A stretch of DNA of 64,000 nt from Paludibacter sp. (GTDB lineage Bacteria; Bacteroidota; Bacteroidia; Bacteroidales; Paludibacteraceae): assembly GCF_009712605.1 (NCBI RefSeq), contig NZ_WASO01000009.1, positions 207,990 through 271,989 of the forward strand, written 5' to 3'. The position numbers were made by a program, and so were the translations under genes. The notes beneath the pieces are model-generated. The model had not been told where the DNA came from. It made no database searches and worked only from the letters and a program-made list of their open reading frames with translations. This document shows positions 42,671 to 51,292 of this stretch, piece by piece (position 1 is the first letter of the stretch; every line of letters starts with the position of its first letter).

Positions 42671-42734
42671 TTTACCATTAAGAAATTAAGATTATTAAGC
42701 TGTATCTTCACTCTCTTAATATCTTAATGGTGAA
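42671..42734 (+). other. long inverted repeat between kdpC and kdpD
   Basis: The arms 42671-42691 and 42714-42734 pair over 21 positions with one mismatch and one G-T pair, around a 22-nt loop. Each arm contains two copies of TTAAGA (or TCTTAA). It ends 11 bp before the kdpD ATG and has no T tract, so it is more likely a leader structure or operator than a terminator. Confidence 0.6.
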
Positions 42735-42745
42735 TAGATATTGAT

Positions 42746-45445
42746 ATGAATATTTACGACGAAAACCGCCCCGATCCCGACGAATTGCTGGCTTCACTGA
42801 AAGAGCAGGAGGATAAGAACAAACTGGGCAAGCTGAAAATCTTTTTCGGAATGTGTGCCGGTGTGGGTAAAACTTACACCATGTTGCAGGCTGCCCATCT
42901 GGAGAAGGGGAAAAAGGTGGATGTGGTGATCGGATACGTGGAAACGCACGGCCGGCCCGAAACGGATAAACTGGTAGAAGGACTGGAAATTATTCCTCCA
43001 TACCAGATCAGTTATCGTGACACACTGTTTCGCGAGGTGGACATTGATGCTATTATTGCCCGCAAGCCGCAGGTGGTGCTTATCGACGAACTGGCACATA
43101 CCAATGCACCCGGAAGTCGTCATACCAAACGTTATCAGGATGTGCAGGAGCTCATCAATAATGGTATCGATGTGTATACGACACTGAATGTGCAACACAT
43201 CGAAAGTCGTACCGACACGGTGACGCAAATCACCGGAGTATCTATTCGTGAAACAGTGCCTGACGATGTATTGGAAGCGGCAGATGAAATAGAACTGGTG
43301 GATCTGACCGCCGATGAACTGTTACAACGGCTTGCCGAAGGTAAAGTTTACACACCAGAACGCTCGCAGGAAGCAATCCGTAATTTCTTTCGGAAAGGGA
43401 ATATTACGGCATTGCGCGAAATGTCGCTGCGGTTGGTGGCCGACCGGGTCGATAAGCAGCTGCGGGAATATATGCAAACCCGCCGCATCCCCGGTCCCTG
43501 GAAATCGGGATTGCGCCTGATGGTAGCCATCAGCCCCAGCCCTTATTCCGCATGGCTGATTCGCTGGGCCAAAAGCCTCTCTTACACCATGGATGCTTCG
43601 CTGATTGCCGTTTATGTACAAAAAGAAGAAACTCTTTCCCCCGAAGATCAGGAACAACTTAACAAAAACATTGCCCTGGCAAAACAGTTGGGAGCACACT
43701 ATCTTTCCACTACAGACACCGATCTTTCAAGAGGAATCCTCAATATTGCCCAGCGAGAAAATGTAACCCATATTCTGGTGGGAAAATCACAACGGAAAGG
43801 TTTGCGCGAACTGCTGCGGGGTGATCTGGTCTCTAAACTGATTCACGATAGTGGCGATATAGATATTTACGTGGTAGGAGCCAAGGAGATGAAGAAAAGA
43901 CAAAAGCATTTTACCTTTGCTTCGTCCGAATTCCGGTCGTCACCGAAAGCCTATCTGGCAAGTGCTGCCGTGATGCTGCTGGCAGTGTTACTCTGTTATT
44001 TGTGCAAAGGTTTTGTCGGTTATCAGGTCGTATCTTACATCCTGCTGTTTGCCGTTTCGTTGGTAGCTCTCTTTTTCAGTACCGGTCCTATTTTGCTTGC
44101 TGCCGCACTCGGAGCTATGCTGTGGGATTTCTTTTTCATCAATCCACCGCTCACGTTTTATATTGCGAAACCCGAAGATCTGATGATGTTCGGAACTTTT
44201 TTCTCGGTAGCCATCATCAACGGGGTATTAACAGCCCGATTGCGCAGTCAGCAACGACTGGCCCGCGACCGTGAACAGCGTACAAGCGCCCTTTACGAAC
44301 TTTCGAAAGTGCTGGCTTCGGCTTCCGGGACACAGGAAGTGATTGAACAGGCAGTGACACACATTCGCAAATATTTCGACATCGAAAGCGCTATTCTGTT
44401 GAGTGAAGACGAAACCGGTTTGCAAACTACTTTATTGCCCGCCGATTCTAAGATAGAGCTACAGAGCACAGAACACAGCATCGCCGCGTGGGTCTATAAA
44501 CATGTAAAGAAGGCCGGAAAATATACCGATACCCTGCCGGCAACCGATCTCACATTTTATCCGTTAAAAGGGAAACGAATCAATACGGGAGTCTTGTTGG
44601 TAAAGCCACAAAAGCCTTTCCGGGGGGAAATGGAGATGTTTTGGGATACGTTTCGGGTGCAACTCACCAATGCTCTGGAACGGGAATTATTGAACGAAAT
44701 TGCCCGACGGGCTTCGGTACTCAATGAGTCTGAAAAGCTCTACAAGACACTTTTTAATTCAATTTCACATGAACTGCGCATTCCGGTTTCTACGCTCATG
44801 GGGGCATCCGAAACGCTGCTGCAGAAAAATAGCGATCAGGAGCAACAGCAACAACTGGCACAGGAAATCTTCATAGCCTCCGACCGCCTCAACAGACTAA
44901 TTGAAAACTTGCTCAACATGTCAAGGTTGGAATCGGATCGCATCACTCCTTCCATAGATTGGAACGATGTACACGATTTAGCTAATAAGGTACTCACCAA
45001 CCTGCACGATGAGCTGAAGCCATTCAACGTGGAGTTGGTCATTCCTTCAGACATGCCTTTGGTAAAATTCGATTTCGGACTGATGGAACAAGTGCTGCAT
45101 AATCTGGTGTACAATGCCACGCAGCATGCAGAACCTAAGACGACCATTCGTATGAAGATTTATTACGACCATCATCACATGGTGTTACAGGTAATGGATC
45201 GGGGTAGTGGTTTCCCTCCTGAATCTATTCCCTATCTTTGCAATAAGTTTTATCGTGCCAACAACCGTGTGGCAGGTGGTATCGGCCTAGGACTTTCGAT
45301 AGTGAAAGGTTTTGTGGAAGCTCATCACGGTACTATAAAATTTGAGAATCGTTCACACGGTGGAGCTTTGGTAACGGTTAAAATTCCAACAGGAAAATAT
45401 ACGATAGAAAATAAGGAAGACAACGAAGCACACGGAATACACTAA
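42746..45445 (+). CDS. kdpD: osmosensitive K+ channel sensor histidine kinase KdpD
   Basis: The protein has 899 residues with classical KdpD order. The N-terminal KdpD domain (~28-235) has Walker A GMCAGVGKT (35-43) and DELAHTN. A Usp-like domain follows (~255-380), then the DUF4118 four-helix membrane region (~405-505), a GAF-like part (~525-655), HisKA with phospho-acceptor His675 (FNSISHELRIPVS) and HATPase (NLVYNATQHA, GGIGLGLSIVKGF). It senses K+ limitation and phosphorylates KdpE, and its N-terminal domain also interacts with other regulators in other species. Confidence 0.95.
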   Translation: MNIYDENRPDPDELLASLKEQEDKNKLGKLKIFFGMCAGVGKTYTMLQAAHLEKGKKVDVVIGYVETHGRPETDKLVEGLEIIPPYQISYRDTLFREVDIDAIIARKPQVVLIDELAHTNAPGSRHTKRYQDVQELINNGIDVYTTLNVQHIESRTDTVTQITGVSIRETVPDDVLEAADEIELVDLTADELLQRLAEGKVYTPERSQEAIRNFFRKGNITALREMSLRLVADRVDKQLREYMQTRRIPGPWKSGLRLMVAISPSPYSAWLIRWAKSLSYTMDASLIAVYVQKEETLSPEDQEQLNKNIALAKQLGAHYLSTTDTDLSRGILNIAQRENVTHILVGKSQRKGLRELLRGDLVSKLIHDSGDIDIYVVGAKEMKKRQKHFTFASSEFRSSPKAYLASAAVMLLAVLLCYLCKGFVGYQVVSYILLFAVSLVALFFSTGPILLAAALGAMLWDFFFINPPLTFYIAKPEDLMMFGTFFSVAIINGVLTARLRSQQRLARDREQRTSALYELSKVLASASGTQEVIEQAVTHIRKYFDIESAILLSEDETGLQTTLLPADSKIELQSTEHSIAAWVYKHVKKAGKYTDTLPATDLTFYPLKGKRINTGVLLVKPQKPFRGEMEMFWDTFRVQLTNALERELLNEIARRASVLNESEKLYKTLFNSISHELRIPVSTLMGASETLLQKNSDQEQQQQLAQEIFIASDRLNRLIENLLNMSRLESDRITPSIDWNDVHDLANKVLTNLHDELKPFNVELVIPSDMPLVKFDFGLMEQVLHNLVYNATQHAEPKTTIRMKIYYDHHHMVLQVMDRGSGFPPESIPYLCNKFYRANNRVAGGIGLGLSIVKGFVEAHHGTIKFENRSHGGALVTVKIPTGKYTIENKEDNEAHGIH

Positions 45446-45511
45446 CTATTCCTATATTATTTAGGCGTTTATCTGTTTCTTCCGTGCATTCTGTGTGTGA
45501 GAATAGTTCGC

Positions 45512-45519
45512 TATCTTTG
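45512..45519 (+). promoter_or_regulatory. TAnnTTTG promoter element upstream of kdpE (TATCTTTG)
   Basis: It lies 12 bp before the ATG at 45532 and fixes the start; it may allow kdpE expression independent of kdpD. Confidence 0.55.
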
Positions 45520-45531
45520 TTCAAAAAGAAT

Positions 45532-46212
45532 ATGTCCGAAACAATACTGATTATCGATGATGAAAGCGCCATCCGGCGATTGCTCGAGATTTCCCTGAAG
45601 CCAGGTGGTTACTCCATTCTTGAAGCTCCATCAGGCAAAGATGGCCTCGCTTTGGCGGCCAGTCATAATCCACAACTCATTATTCTCGATTTGGGTCTGC
45701 CTGACGAGGACGGACAAATAGTACTTAAAAAGTTACGTGAATGGTACACTGGACCAATTATTATCCTTTCGGTACGCAGTTCTGAAGAAGATATTGTACA
45801 AGCACTTGACAGCGGCGCCAACGATTATCTTACCAAACCTTTCCGCACGGGTGAGCTGTCTGCCCGCGTACGTTCATCGCTTCGGTTCTCTATGCAGTCG
45901 GGAAAACCTCAGACTGTTCTTGTATTCAATCAACTTGAAGTTGATTTGGTGAACCATATCGTAAAAAAGAATGGAGAGTTGGTAAAACTTACCACCACCG
46001 AATTTTCACTGTTGGCATTGATGGCGAAAAATGCAGGAAAGGTTCTCACTCACACTTTTATCCTGAAAGAGATCTGGGGCTATAGCTATTTGGAACAAAC
46101 ACAATATCTGCGGGTATTTGTGGCCCAGCTTCGCAAAAAGATCGAGGATAATCCCTCTCAACCAGTCTATATCAATACAGAATCGGGTATCGGCTATCGT
46201 TTCTGCGAATAA
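45532..46212 (+). CDS. kdpE: response regulator KdpE (OmpR/PhoB family)
   Basis: The protein has 226 residues from ATG 45532; the upstream in-frame ATG at 45484 lies before the promoter element. The receiver domain has phospho-acceptor D53 (LIILDLGLPDEDG) and conserved Lys in NDYLTKPF. The C-terminal winged helix (~130-226) has TTTEFSLLALMAKNAGKVLTH and ESGIGYRF. It is the partner of KdpD and activates kdp transcription; the 11-bp direct repeats upstream of kdpA are a likely target. It ends at a bidirectional terminator. Confidence 0.93.
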   Translation: MSETILIIDDESAIRRLLEISLKPGGYSILEAPSGKDGLALAASHNPQLIILDLGLPDEDGQIVLKKLREWYTGPIIILSVRSSEEDIVQALDSGANDYLTKPFRTGELSARVRSSLRFSMQSGKPQTVLVFNQLEVDLVNHIVKKNGELVKLTTTEFSLLALMAKNAGKVLTHTFILKEIWGYSYLEQTQYLRVFVAQLRKKIEDNPSQPVYINTESGIGYRFCE

Positions 46213-46306
46213 TCCGCAGTTAAAATTTCAAAGTATCAAATCAATATTATATTCATTTTTTGTAGGTGATCCATAACTTTGTTACTATTTTGTTACCCAC
46301 AAAAAG

Positions 46307-46342
46307 AAAAACGCTTACAACCATTCGATTGTAAGCGTTTTG
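46307..46342. terminator. bidirectional intrinsic terminator (kdpE / tRNA-Leu)
   Basis: AAAACGCTTACAA and TTGTAAGCGTTTT form a 13-bp perfect stem with poly-A before and poly-T after, between the convergent kdpE and tRNA-Leu genes. Confidence 0.85.
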
Positions 46343-46356
46343 TACTTCTAAAAAAG

Positions 46357-46440
46357 TACCCAGAGCCGGGATCGAACCGGCATGGAAATGAATCCACTGG
46401 TGTTTGAGACCAGCGCGTCTACCAATTCCGCCATCTGGGC
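46357..46440 (-). tRNA. tRNA-Leu (anticodon CAA)
   Basis: It is 84 nt. The cloverleaf reads GCCCAGA acceptor, anticodon stem-loop CTGGT-CTCAAAC-ACCAG giving CAA, and a long class II variable arm (GTGGATTCATTTCCAT) as in Leu tRNAs. The T arm is GCCGGTTCGATCCCGGC and the discriminator is A. CCA is not encoded. A TAnnTTTG promoter lies 12 bp upstream of the mature 5' end. Confidence 0.95.
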
Positions 46441-46451
46441 TTTTGCGGTTG

Positions 46452-46459
46452 CAAAGGTA
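46452..46459 (-). promoter_or_regulatory. TAnnTTTG promoter element of tRNA-Leu (TACCTTTG, minus strand)
   Basis: It lies directly upstream of the mature tRNA 5' end. Confidence 0.6.
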
Positions 46460-46549
46460 GTCATATTTTTCAAATTAACAAACGATATCGGCGTATTTTC
46501 TGCATTATATTTAACCAGCCATCATAACCAACTGTTTACTAATACAATA

Positions 46550-46589
46550 AAAAAGCCACAAAGGAAGATATAGTATCCTTTGTGGCTTT
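46550..46589 (-). terminator. intrinsic terminator of serC-serA-ridA
   Basis: AAAGCCACAAAGGA and TCCTTTGTGGCTTT form a 14-bp perfect stem with TTTTTT on the minus strand, 18 bp past the ridA stop. Confidence 0.85.
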
Positions 46590-46607
46590 CCATATAAGCT
46601 AAAATCC

Positions 46608-46985
46608 TTATTTCACTGCGATTGTTTCAATTTCAACAAGCGATCCAAGGGGCAACCCTTTGACTGCAAAAGCAGCCCTCGCAGGGCATTCCGCCTGATA
46701 ATACTCTTTGTAAACAGCATTTACATCCGCAAAATAGCTCATATCGGACAGGTATACGGTCGATTTGACCACATCAGCAAAAGAATAGCCTGCTTCATCC
46801 AAAATAGCCCTGATATTGCTAAAAACCTGCTTAGCCTGGGCAGAGACATCGCCTTCCACCAGTTTTCCTGTGGCTGGATCGATAGGAATCTGACCCGAAA
46901 CATACAAAGTTCCATTTGCTTCTACCGCCTGACTGTATGGGCCGATAGCCGCAGGAGCATTGGGGGTTGAAATAATTCGCTTCAT
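46608..46985 (-). CDS. ridA: RidA family enamine/imine deaminase
   Basis: The protein has 125 residues forming one complete YjgF/YER057c/UK114 domain: ISTPNAPAAIGPYSQAV, LYVSGQIPIDPATGKLV, the signature ARAAFAVKGLPLGSLVEIE with the catalytic Arg, and C-terminal AVK. RidA removes reactive 2-aminoacrylate formed by PLP enzymes acting on serine. Its place 6 bp after serA fits a guard role for serine metabolism. Confidence 0.93.
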   Translation of the reverse strand: MKRIISTPNAPAAIGPYSQAVEANGTLYVSGQIPIDPATGKLVEGDVSAQAKQVFSNIRAILDEAGYSFADVVKSTVYLSDMSYFADVNAVYKEYYQAECPARAAFAVKGLPLGSLVEIETIAVK

Positions 46986-46991
46986 GATTGA

Positions 46992-47912
46992 TTACTTATT
47001 AACCTGAAATTTCTTATCGCCAGTCTTCAGGAAAGAAACGATCTGGTTAGCGGCTGCCAAACCTGCATTGATATTGGCTTCAGCTGTTTCTGCACCCATT
47101 TTCTTAGGTGTAGAGAAATAACGTGCACCAAATTTTTCTGCAAGTGCTGCATGTGAATCCGGCATGATATCGGTCACATATTTCAAATCAGTACGTTCTT
47201 CCAACAACTTAGCCAAACCTTCTTCGTCAATTACTTCTTTACGGGCTGTATTTACCAAACAACCGCCTTTCGGCATTTTTGACAGCAAGTCGTAATTGAT
47301 CGATTTTTTAGTTTCTGGTGTTGCAGGGATATGCAATGAGATATAATTACAGGTACTGTACAATTCTTCCACCGAAGCAACGGCTTTCACGCCTTCATTT
47401 GCCATTACATCAGCAGGAACAAAAGGATCGAAGGCATAGATTTCCATACCAAAACCTTTGGCAATATGAGCAACCAGTTTACCTACGTTACCGTAAGCGT
47501 GAATACCCAGCTTTTTACCTTTCAGTTCGCTACCGGTACCTGGTTGGAAATTATTACGAGCCATGTAAACCATCATGCCCAAAGCAAGTTCAGCAACGGC
47601 ATTTGAATTTTGACCCGGAGTGTTCATTGCTACAATGCCACGAGCAGTACAAGCCGCAAGGTCAAGGTTATCATACCCGGCACCCGCACGAACAACAATT
47701 TTAAGTTGTTTTGCGGCATCAACAACTGCCTGAGTAACTTTGTCGGAACGAACGATCATAGCGTCAGCATCAGCCACTGCTGCATAAAGATCATTCACGT
47801 CGGTATACTTTTCCAGCAAAGCAAGTTCATAACCTGCTTCTTCAGTAATTTTTCTGATTCCGTCTGTTGCTGCTTTGGCAAACGGTTTGTCGGTTGCTAC
47901 AAGAATCTTCAT
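46992..47912 (-). CDS. serA: D-3-phosphoglycerate dehydrogenase (short form, no ACT domain)
   Basis: The protein has 306 residues from ATG 47912 (MKILVATDKPF). It is a D-2-hydroxyacid dehydrogenase with an NAD-binding glycine motif in KKLGIHAYGNVGKLVA, VRAGAGYDNLD, and the catalytic Arg, Glu and His of the family expected in TARKEVIDEEGL and DSHAA regions. There is no C-terminal ACT or intervening domain, so serine feedback through ACT is not expected. It makes 3-phosphohydroxypyruvate, the substrate of the upstream SerC. A hairpin lies between serC and this gene. Confidence 0.9.
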   Translation of the reverse strand: MKILVATDKPFAKAATDGIRKITEEAGYELALLEKYTDVNDLYAAVADADAMIVRSDKVTQAVVDAAKQLKIVVRAGAGYDNLDLAACTARGIVAMNTPGQNSNAVAELALGMMVYMARNNFQPGTGSELKGKKLGIHAYGNVGKLVAHIAKGFGMEIYAFDPFVPADVMANEGVKAVASVEELYSTCNYISLHIPATPETKKSINYDLLSKMPKGGCLVNTARKEVIDEEGLAKLLEERTDLKYVTDIMPDSHAALAEKFGARYFSTPKKMGAETAEANINAGLAAANQIVSFLKTGDKKFQVNK

Positions 47913-47942
47913 AGTAGTATAAAAATTTAGTTGTAAGAATGA

Positions 47943-47986
47943 CAAAACCCTCCGCTATATCATATTTATGATTTAGGAGGGTTTCG
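47943..47986 (-). terminator. stem-loop between serC and serA, possible partial terminator
   Basis: AAACCCTCC and GGAGGGTTT pair over 9 bp around a 23-nt loop that itself holds an ATCAT/ATGAT stem. The T tract on the minus strand is short (TTTTG), so only partial termination or processing is expected. Confidence 0.5.
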
Positions 47987-48005
47987 TATTCACTCGAATA
48001 TTGTA

Positions 48006-49073
48006 TTAATGTAACTTTTCGAATTCTTTCATTGCGTCGATCAGGGCAACAACGCTTTCTTTCGGAAGAGCATTGTAAGTAGAAGCTCTGAATCCGCCTA
48101 CCGAACGGTGACCTTTGATACCTACCATACCTTTGGCAGCAGCAAATTTACCGAATTCGTCTTCAAGTTCTTTGTATTCATCTTTCATTACAAAGCAGAT
48201 GTTCATCAATGAACGGTCTTCTGTTGCAGCTGTTCCGACGAACAATTTATTGCGGTCGATTTCATCATACAACATAGACGCTTTGTCGATGTTCATTTTT
48301 TCCATCGCGCTCACGCCGCCTAATTCCTTAAGCCATTTCAATGTTTGCAAAGAAGCATAGATAGGAACTACAGGAGGAGTATTAAACATCGAACCTTCTT
48401 TGATATGAGTGCGGTAATCCAACATTGTAGGAATAGGACGACTTACTTTGCCCAGCAATTCGTCTTTTACGATTACAATGGTAACACCGGCAGGTCCGAG
48501 ATTCTTTTGTGCACCGGCGTAAATCAAACCATATTTTGAAACATCCAAAGGACGAGACAAAATGTCAGATGACATGTCAGCTACCAAAGGAACGGGAGAA
48601 TCGAGATCTTTACGAAGCTCTGTACCGAAGATGGTATTGTTCGTTGTAATGTGGAAATAATCTGCGTCTGCAGGAATAGTAAAATCTTTAGGAATATAAT
48701 TAAAGTTAGCTCCTTTAGAAGATGCAACTTCAACAACTTCGCCAAACAATTTTGCTTCTTTTTCTGCTTTGCTTGCCCATGTACCTGTGTTAAGATAAGC
48801 AGCTTTCTTTTCTAACAGGTTGAAAGGCACCATACAGAATTGAAGACTCGCGCCACCTCCTAAGAAAAGCACCGAATAACCTTCCGGAATCGACAACAGT
48901 TCTTTAACTAAAGCTACAGCTTCATCAACTACCGGTTGAAAATCTTTCGAACGGTGGCTGATTTCCATGATTGAAAGTCCGATACCATTAAAATCGAGAA
49001 CAGCTTTCGCTGTGTTTTCAATCGTAAACTGAGGCAAAACAGAAGGCCCCGCGTTAAAATTGTGTTTTTTCAT
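48006..49073 (-). CDS. serC: phosphoserine aminotransferase
   Basis: The protein has 355 residues from ATG 49073 ([14 protein letters not shown]), matching the family N-terminus; an upstream in-frame ATG at 49139 would add 22 unrelated residues. It is a class V PLP aminotransferase with PLP Lys190 in [12 protein letters not shown], the LGGGASLQF phosphate site and C-terminal [11 protein letters not shown]. It converts 3-phosphohydroxypyruvate plus glutamate to phosphoserine. It heads the serC-serA-ridA unit behind a roughly 180-nt leader. Confidence 0.95.
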   Translation of the reverse strand: MKKHNFNAGPSVLPQFTIENTAKAVLDFNGIGLSIMEISHRSKDFQPVVDEAVALVKELLSIPEGYSVLFLGGGASLQFCMVPFNLLEKKAAYLNTGTWASKAEKEAKLFGEVVEVASSKGANFNYIPKDFTIPADADYFHITTNNTIFGTELRKDLDSPVPLVADMSSDILSRPLDVSKYGLIYAGAQKNLGPAGVTIVIVKDELLGKVSRPIPTMLDYRTHIKEGSMFNTPPVVPIYASLQTLKWLKELGGVSAMEKMNIDKASMLYDEIDRNKLFVGTAATEDRSLMNICFVMKDEYKELEDEFGKFAAAKGMVGIKGHRSVGGFRASTYNALPKESVVALIDAMKEFEKLH

Positions 49074-49261
49074 ACGAAAATAATTTGTTTTTAAAATGCC
49101 GTATGTAGCGCATCCCGACAAACCGGAATTCTGTTTCATACGAGAAACAATATTTAATGAATTATGGATGCTAGGAGTAATATTTCAAACCTCTTAAAAA
49201 CAAAGAAGTCATTGAAAATAAGCAAACTACACAAAACCGATCACTTTTCCGAACGGTTGCT

Positions 49262-49269
49262 CAAAGGTA
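49262..49269 (-). promoter_or_regulatory. TAnnTTTG promoter element upstream of serC (TACCTTTG, minus strand)
   Basis: It predicts a leader of about 180 nt before the serC start. The 49074-49515 stretch holds this promoter, the leader, and the amylase terminator, but no gene. Confidence 0.5.
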
Positions 49270-49420
49270 CAATAATATTTTGAGAAAATTGCCACCGAAT
49301 TTACATTGTTTCCGTTTCTGCTGTCTTATAGCAGGTTGACGCTCAAAATCTTGACGAATCCATCTATCGATTGTCATTTTTTAGACTAAATATACAATTC
49401 TACAGACATCAGCCCCCTTC

Positions 49421-49474
49421 AAAAAAACCTTGAGCGGCAAGAGTCTTATAAAATTCTCTTTTCCACCCAAGGTT
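49421..49474 (-). terminator. intrinsic terminator at the end of the polysaccharide locus
   Basis: Outer stem AACCTTG/CAAGGTT is extended inward by GGTGG/CCGCT (with G-T pairs) and AAGAG/CTCTT. On the minus strand it is followed by TTTTTTT, 42 bp past the GH13 stop. Confidence 0.75.
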
Positions 49475-49515
49475 ACAATCACATTTTGGCTAGCGGTTAA
49501 AACTACAACAATCTG

Positions 49516-51186
49516 CTAATTGACACAAAACAATGCAAAACCTGACTTTTCTGTTTTCAGGCTCATTGCAGAACCTATCTTATTCACATTCACTCCATTC
49601 ACGAAAACAGGTGTCAATTTACTTTCACCAAAAGGATTTTCTATTTCAACCGTTCGTTCTTGACCCGAAGGATTAATCACAACCAGAAAACGTTCGTTAC
49701 CTAATTTTCTTTCATATACCAACGGATAGGCAAATGGCTTTGCATACAAGAACTTTATTTCACCACAAGAACCGAGAGCCGAATGATGTTGCCTGTAAGC
49801 AAGCAGTTCCCGTGTAAAATTCAGCAAGGATTCCGGATTCTTTTTTTGAGTTTCAACACTCGAACGGTTAGTTGCCGTATCAACAGGCAGATAAAACCGA
49901 GACAGGGGAGCCGATGAAAAACCAGCTCCTTTAGTATCATCCCATTGCATAGGAGTGCGTGTTCCGGCACGATTGTGTGTCCCGAGTAAACTTCCTTCTT
50001 TATCTGGCAGACCCGACATAAACCGTTGACCTATTTCATCACCATAATAAATTAGTGGAACACCGGGCAGAGTCATCAGAAAAGCCATCACTGGCTTGAG
50101 TTGCTCGTCACCCATGCGTTCGCCACAAGCAGGCCTCTGGAAATCGTGATTTGCGGTTGGCACACATATGTATCCAGCATTACCGACACTTTTGAGTTGG
50201 CGCATGTAATAGTCAACAAAAATGGTGGGCGTACCATTCCCTTTGAGGCTAAAATAACAGGTGTCTTGCGGATACGTTCCCTCATTATTAAAGAACAGAG
50301 AACTGTAAGCTTTTCCGAAATGAATAATAAAGTCCATCATAAAACCGGCTTTTACAGCAGCTTCCGGATTCCCCCACTCTGCAATTAAAATGCTTTGAGG
50401 ATGGCGTTTTTGCACATGATTACGAATCTCAGTCCACAATTTGTTTGTCTCGACCTTATCCGGATCGTTCTTGATTAATGACGGAGCCATATCAACCCGA
50501 AATCCGTCACAACCCATATCAAGCCAGAAATCCATTATTTTCATCAGTTCTTTTCTGGTTTCTTGTGGTCCTTTTGCTGTCACCGGTTGTTCCCAGGGAT
50601 GAGCAGGGTCCGGTTGTCCGAATCCATAATTAAGAGCAGGCTGACAATCGAAAAAGTTTTTGCGGTACGCTCCATTGCGCTCAAATTTCCCCGACACATA
50701 TTTGTAGGGCTTTACTGTTGAATCATTCGACCAGATATACCGATCCGAATATTCATTTTTCACCTTCTTTTGCGACTCTTTAAACCATGCATGGTCTATG
50801 GATGTATGACCGGCAACCAAGTCAAGGCACACTTTCATTCCGCGTTTATGAGCCTGCTGAAACAGATGTTTCAAGTCGGCATTGGTTCCGTATCTCTTTG
50901 CAACTTTATAATAATCTGTCACATCATAACCTGCATCCTGAAAAGAAGATTCAAAACAGGGATTAAGCCATAAGGCATTACATCCCAGCCATTGGATATA
51001 ATCAAGTTTCTCTGTTATTCCTTTTATGTCGCCAATACCATCACCATCGGTATCTTTGAAACTTTGCGGATAGATCTGATAAAACACAGCCGTTTTCATC
51101 CATTCCGGAAGTGGCGGATATTTTTGAGCCATCAGTCCAAAAGAGAAACAAAACAAAATTAATGTAGCTATAATAGATTTATACAT
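49516..51186 (-). CDS. secreted GH13 alpha-amylase family glycosidase
   Basis: The protein has 556 residues with signal peptide MYKSIIATLILFCFSFGLMA. A GH13 (beta/alpha)8 barrel spans ~30-470 with a C-terminal beta domain (~475-556). The four conserved regions give catalytic D232 (DGFRVDMA), E270 (LIAEWGNPE) and D348 (PTANHDF). DGIGDIKGITEKLDYIQWLG is typical of alpha-glucosidase/trehalose-synthase-like subfamilies, so short alpha-glucans are likely, and no starch-binding module is seen. It is the last gene of the SusC/SusD locus and the only hydrolase in it. Confidence 0.88.
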   Translation of the reverse strand: MYKSIIATLILFCFSFGLMAQKYPPLPEWMKTAVFYQIYPQSFKDTDGDGIGDIKGITEKLDYIQWLGCNALWLNPCFESSFQDAGYDVTDYYKVAKRYGTNADLKHLFQQAHKRGMKVCLDLVAGHTSIDHAWFKESQKKVKNEYSDRYIWSNDSTVKPYKYVSGKFERNGAYRKNFFDCQPALNYGFGQPDPAHPWEQPVTAKGPQETRKELMKIMDFWLDMGCDGFRVDMAPSLIKNDPDKVETNKLWTEIRNHVQKRHPQSILIAEWGNPEAAVKAGFMMDFIIHFGKAYSSLFFNNEGTYPQDTCYFSLKGNGTPTIFVDYYMRQLKSVGNAGYICVPTANHDFQRPACGERMGDEQLKPVMAFLMTLPGVPLIYYGDEIGQRFMSGLPDKEGSLLGTHNRAGTRTPMQWDDTKGAGFSSAPLSRFYLPVDTATNRSSVETQKKNPESLLNFTRELLAYRQHHSALGSCGEIKFLYAKPFAYPLVYERKLGNERFLVVINPSGQERTVEIENPFGESKLTPVFVNGVNVNKIGSAMSLKTEKSGFALFCVN

Positions 51187-51230
51187 AAGATATTCAGATG
51201 AAATGTCTTATAGAAAAGACAATATTTAAC

Positions 51231-51261
51231 CAGGAGGAAAAGAGTTTTTCTTTTCCTCCTG
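51231..51261 (-). other. strong stem-loop between susD and GH13 genes
   Basis: CAGGAGGAAAAG and CTTTTCCTCCTG form a 12-bp perfect stem with a 7-nt loop, 32 bp after the susD stop. The minus strand lacks a T tract after it, so it may act in mRNA processing or 3' protection of the susCD message; on the plus strand ATAGATTTTTT follows. Confidence 0.6.
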
Positions 51262-51292
51262 ATAGATTTTTTACAATAAATTTAATCTGTTA

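Noticed and set aside
49080-49139. SerC extended to the upstream ATG
   Set aside because: The extra 22 residues do not fit the family, whose N-terminus begins with the segment at 49073; the upstream part is better read as leader.
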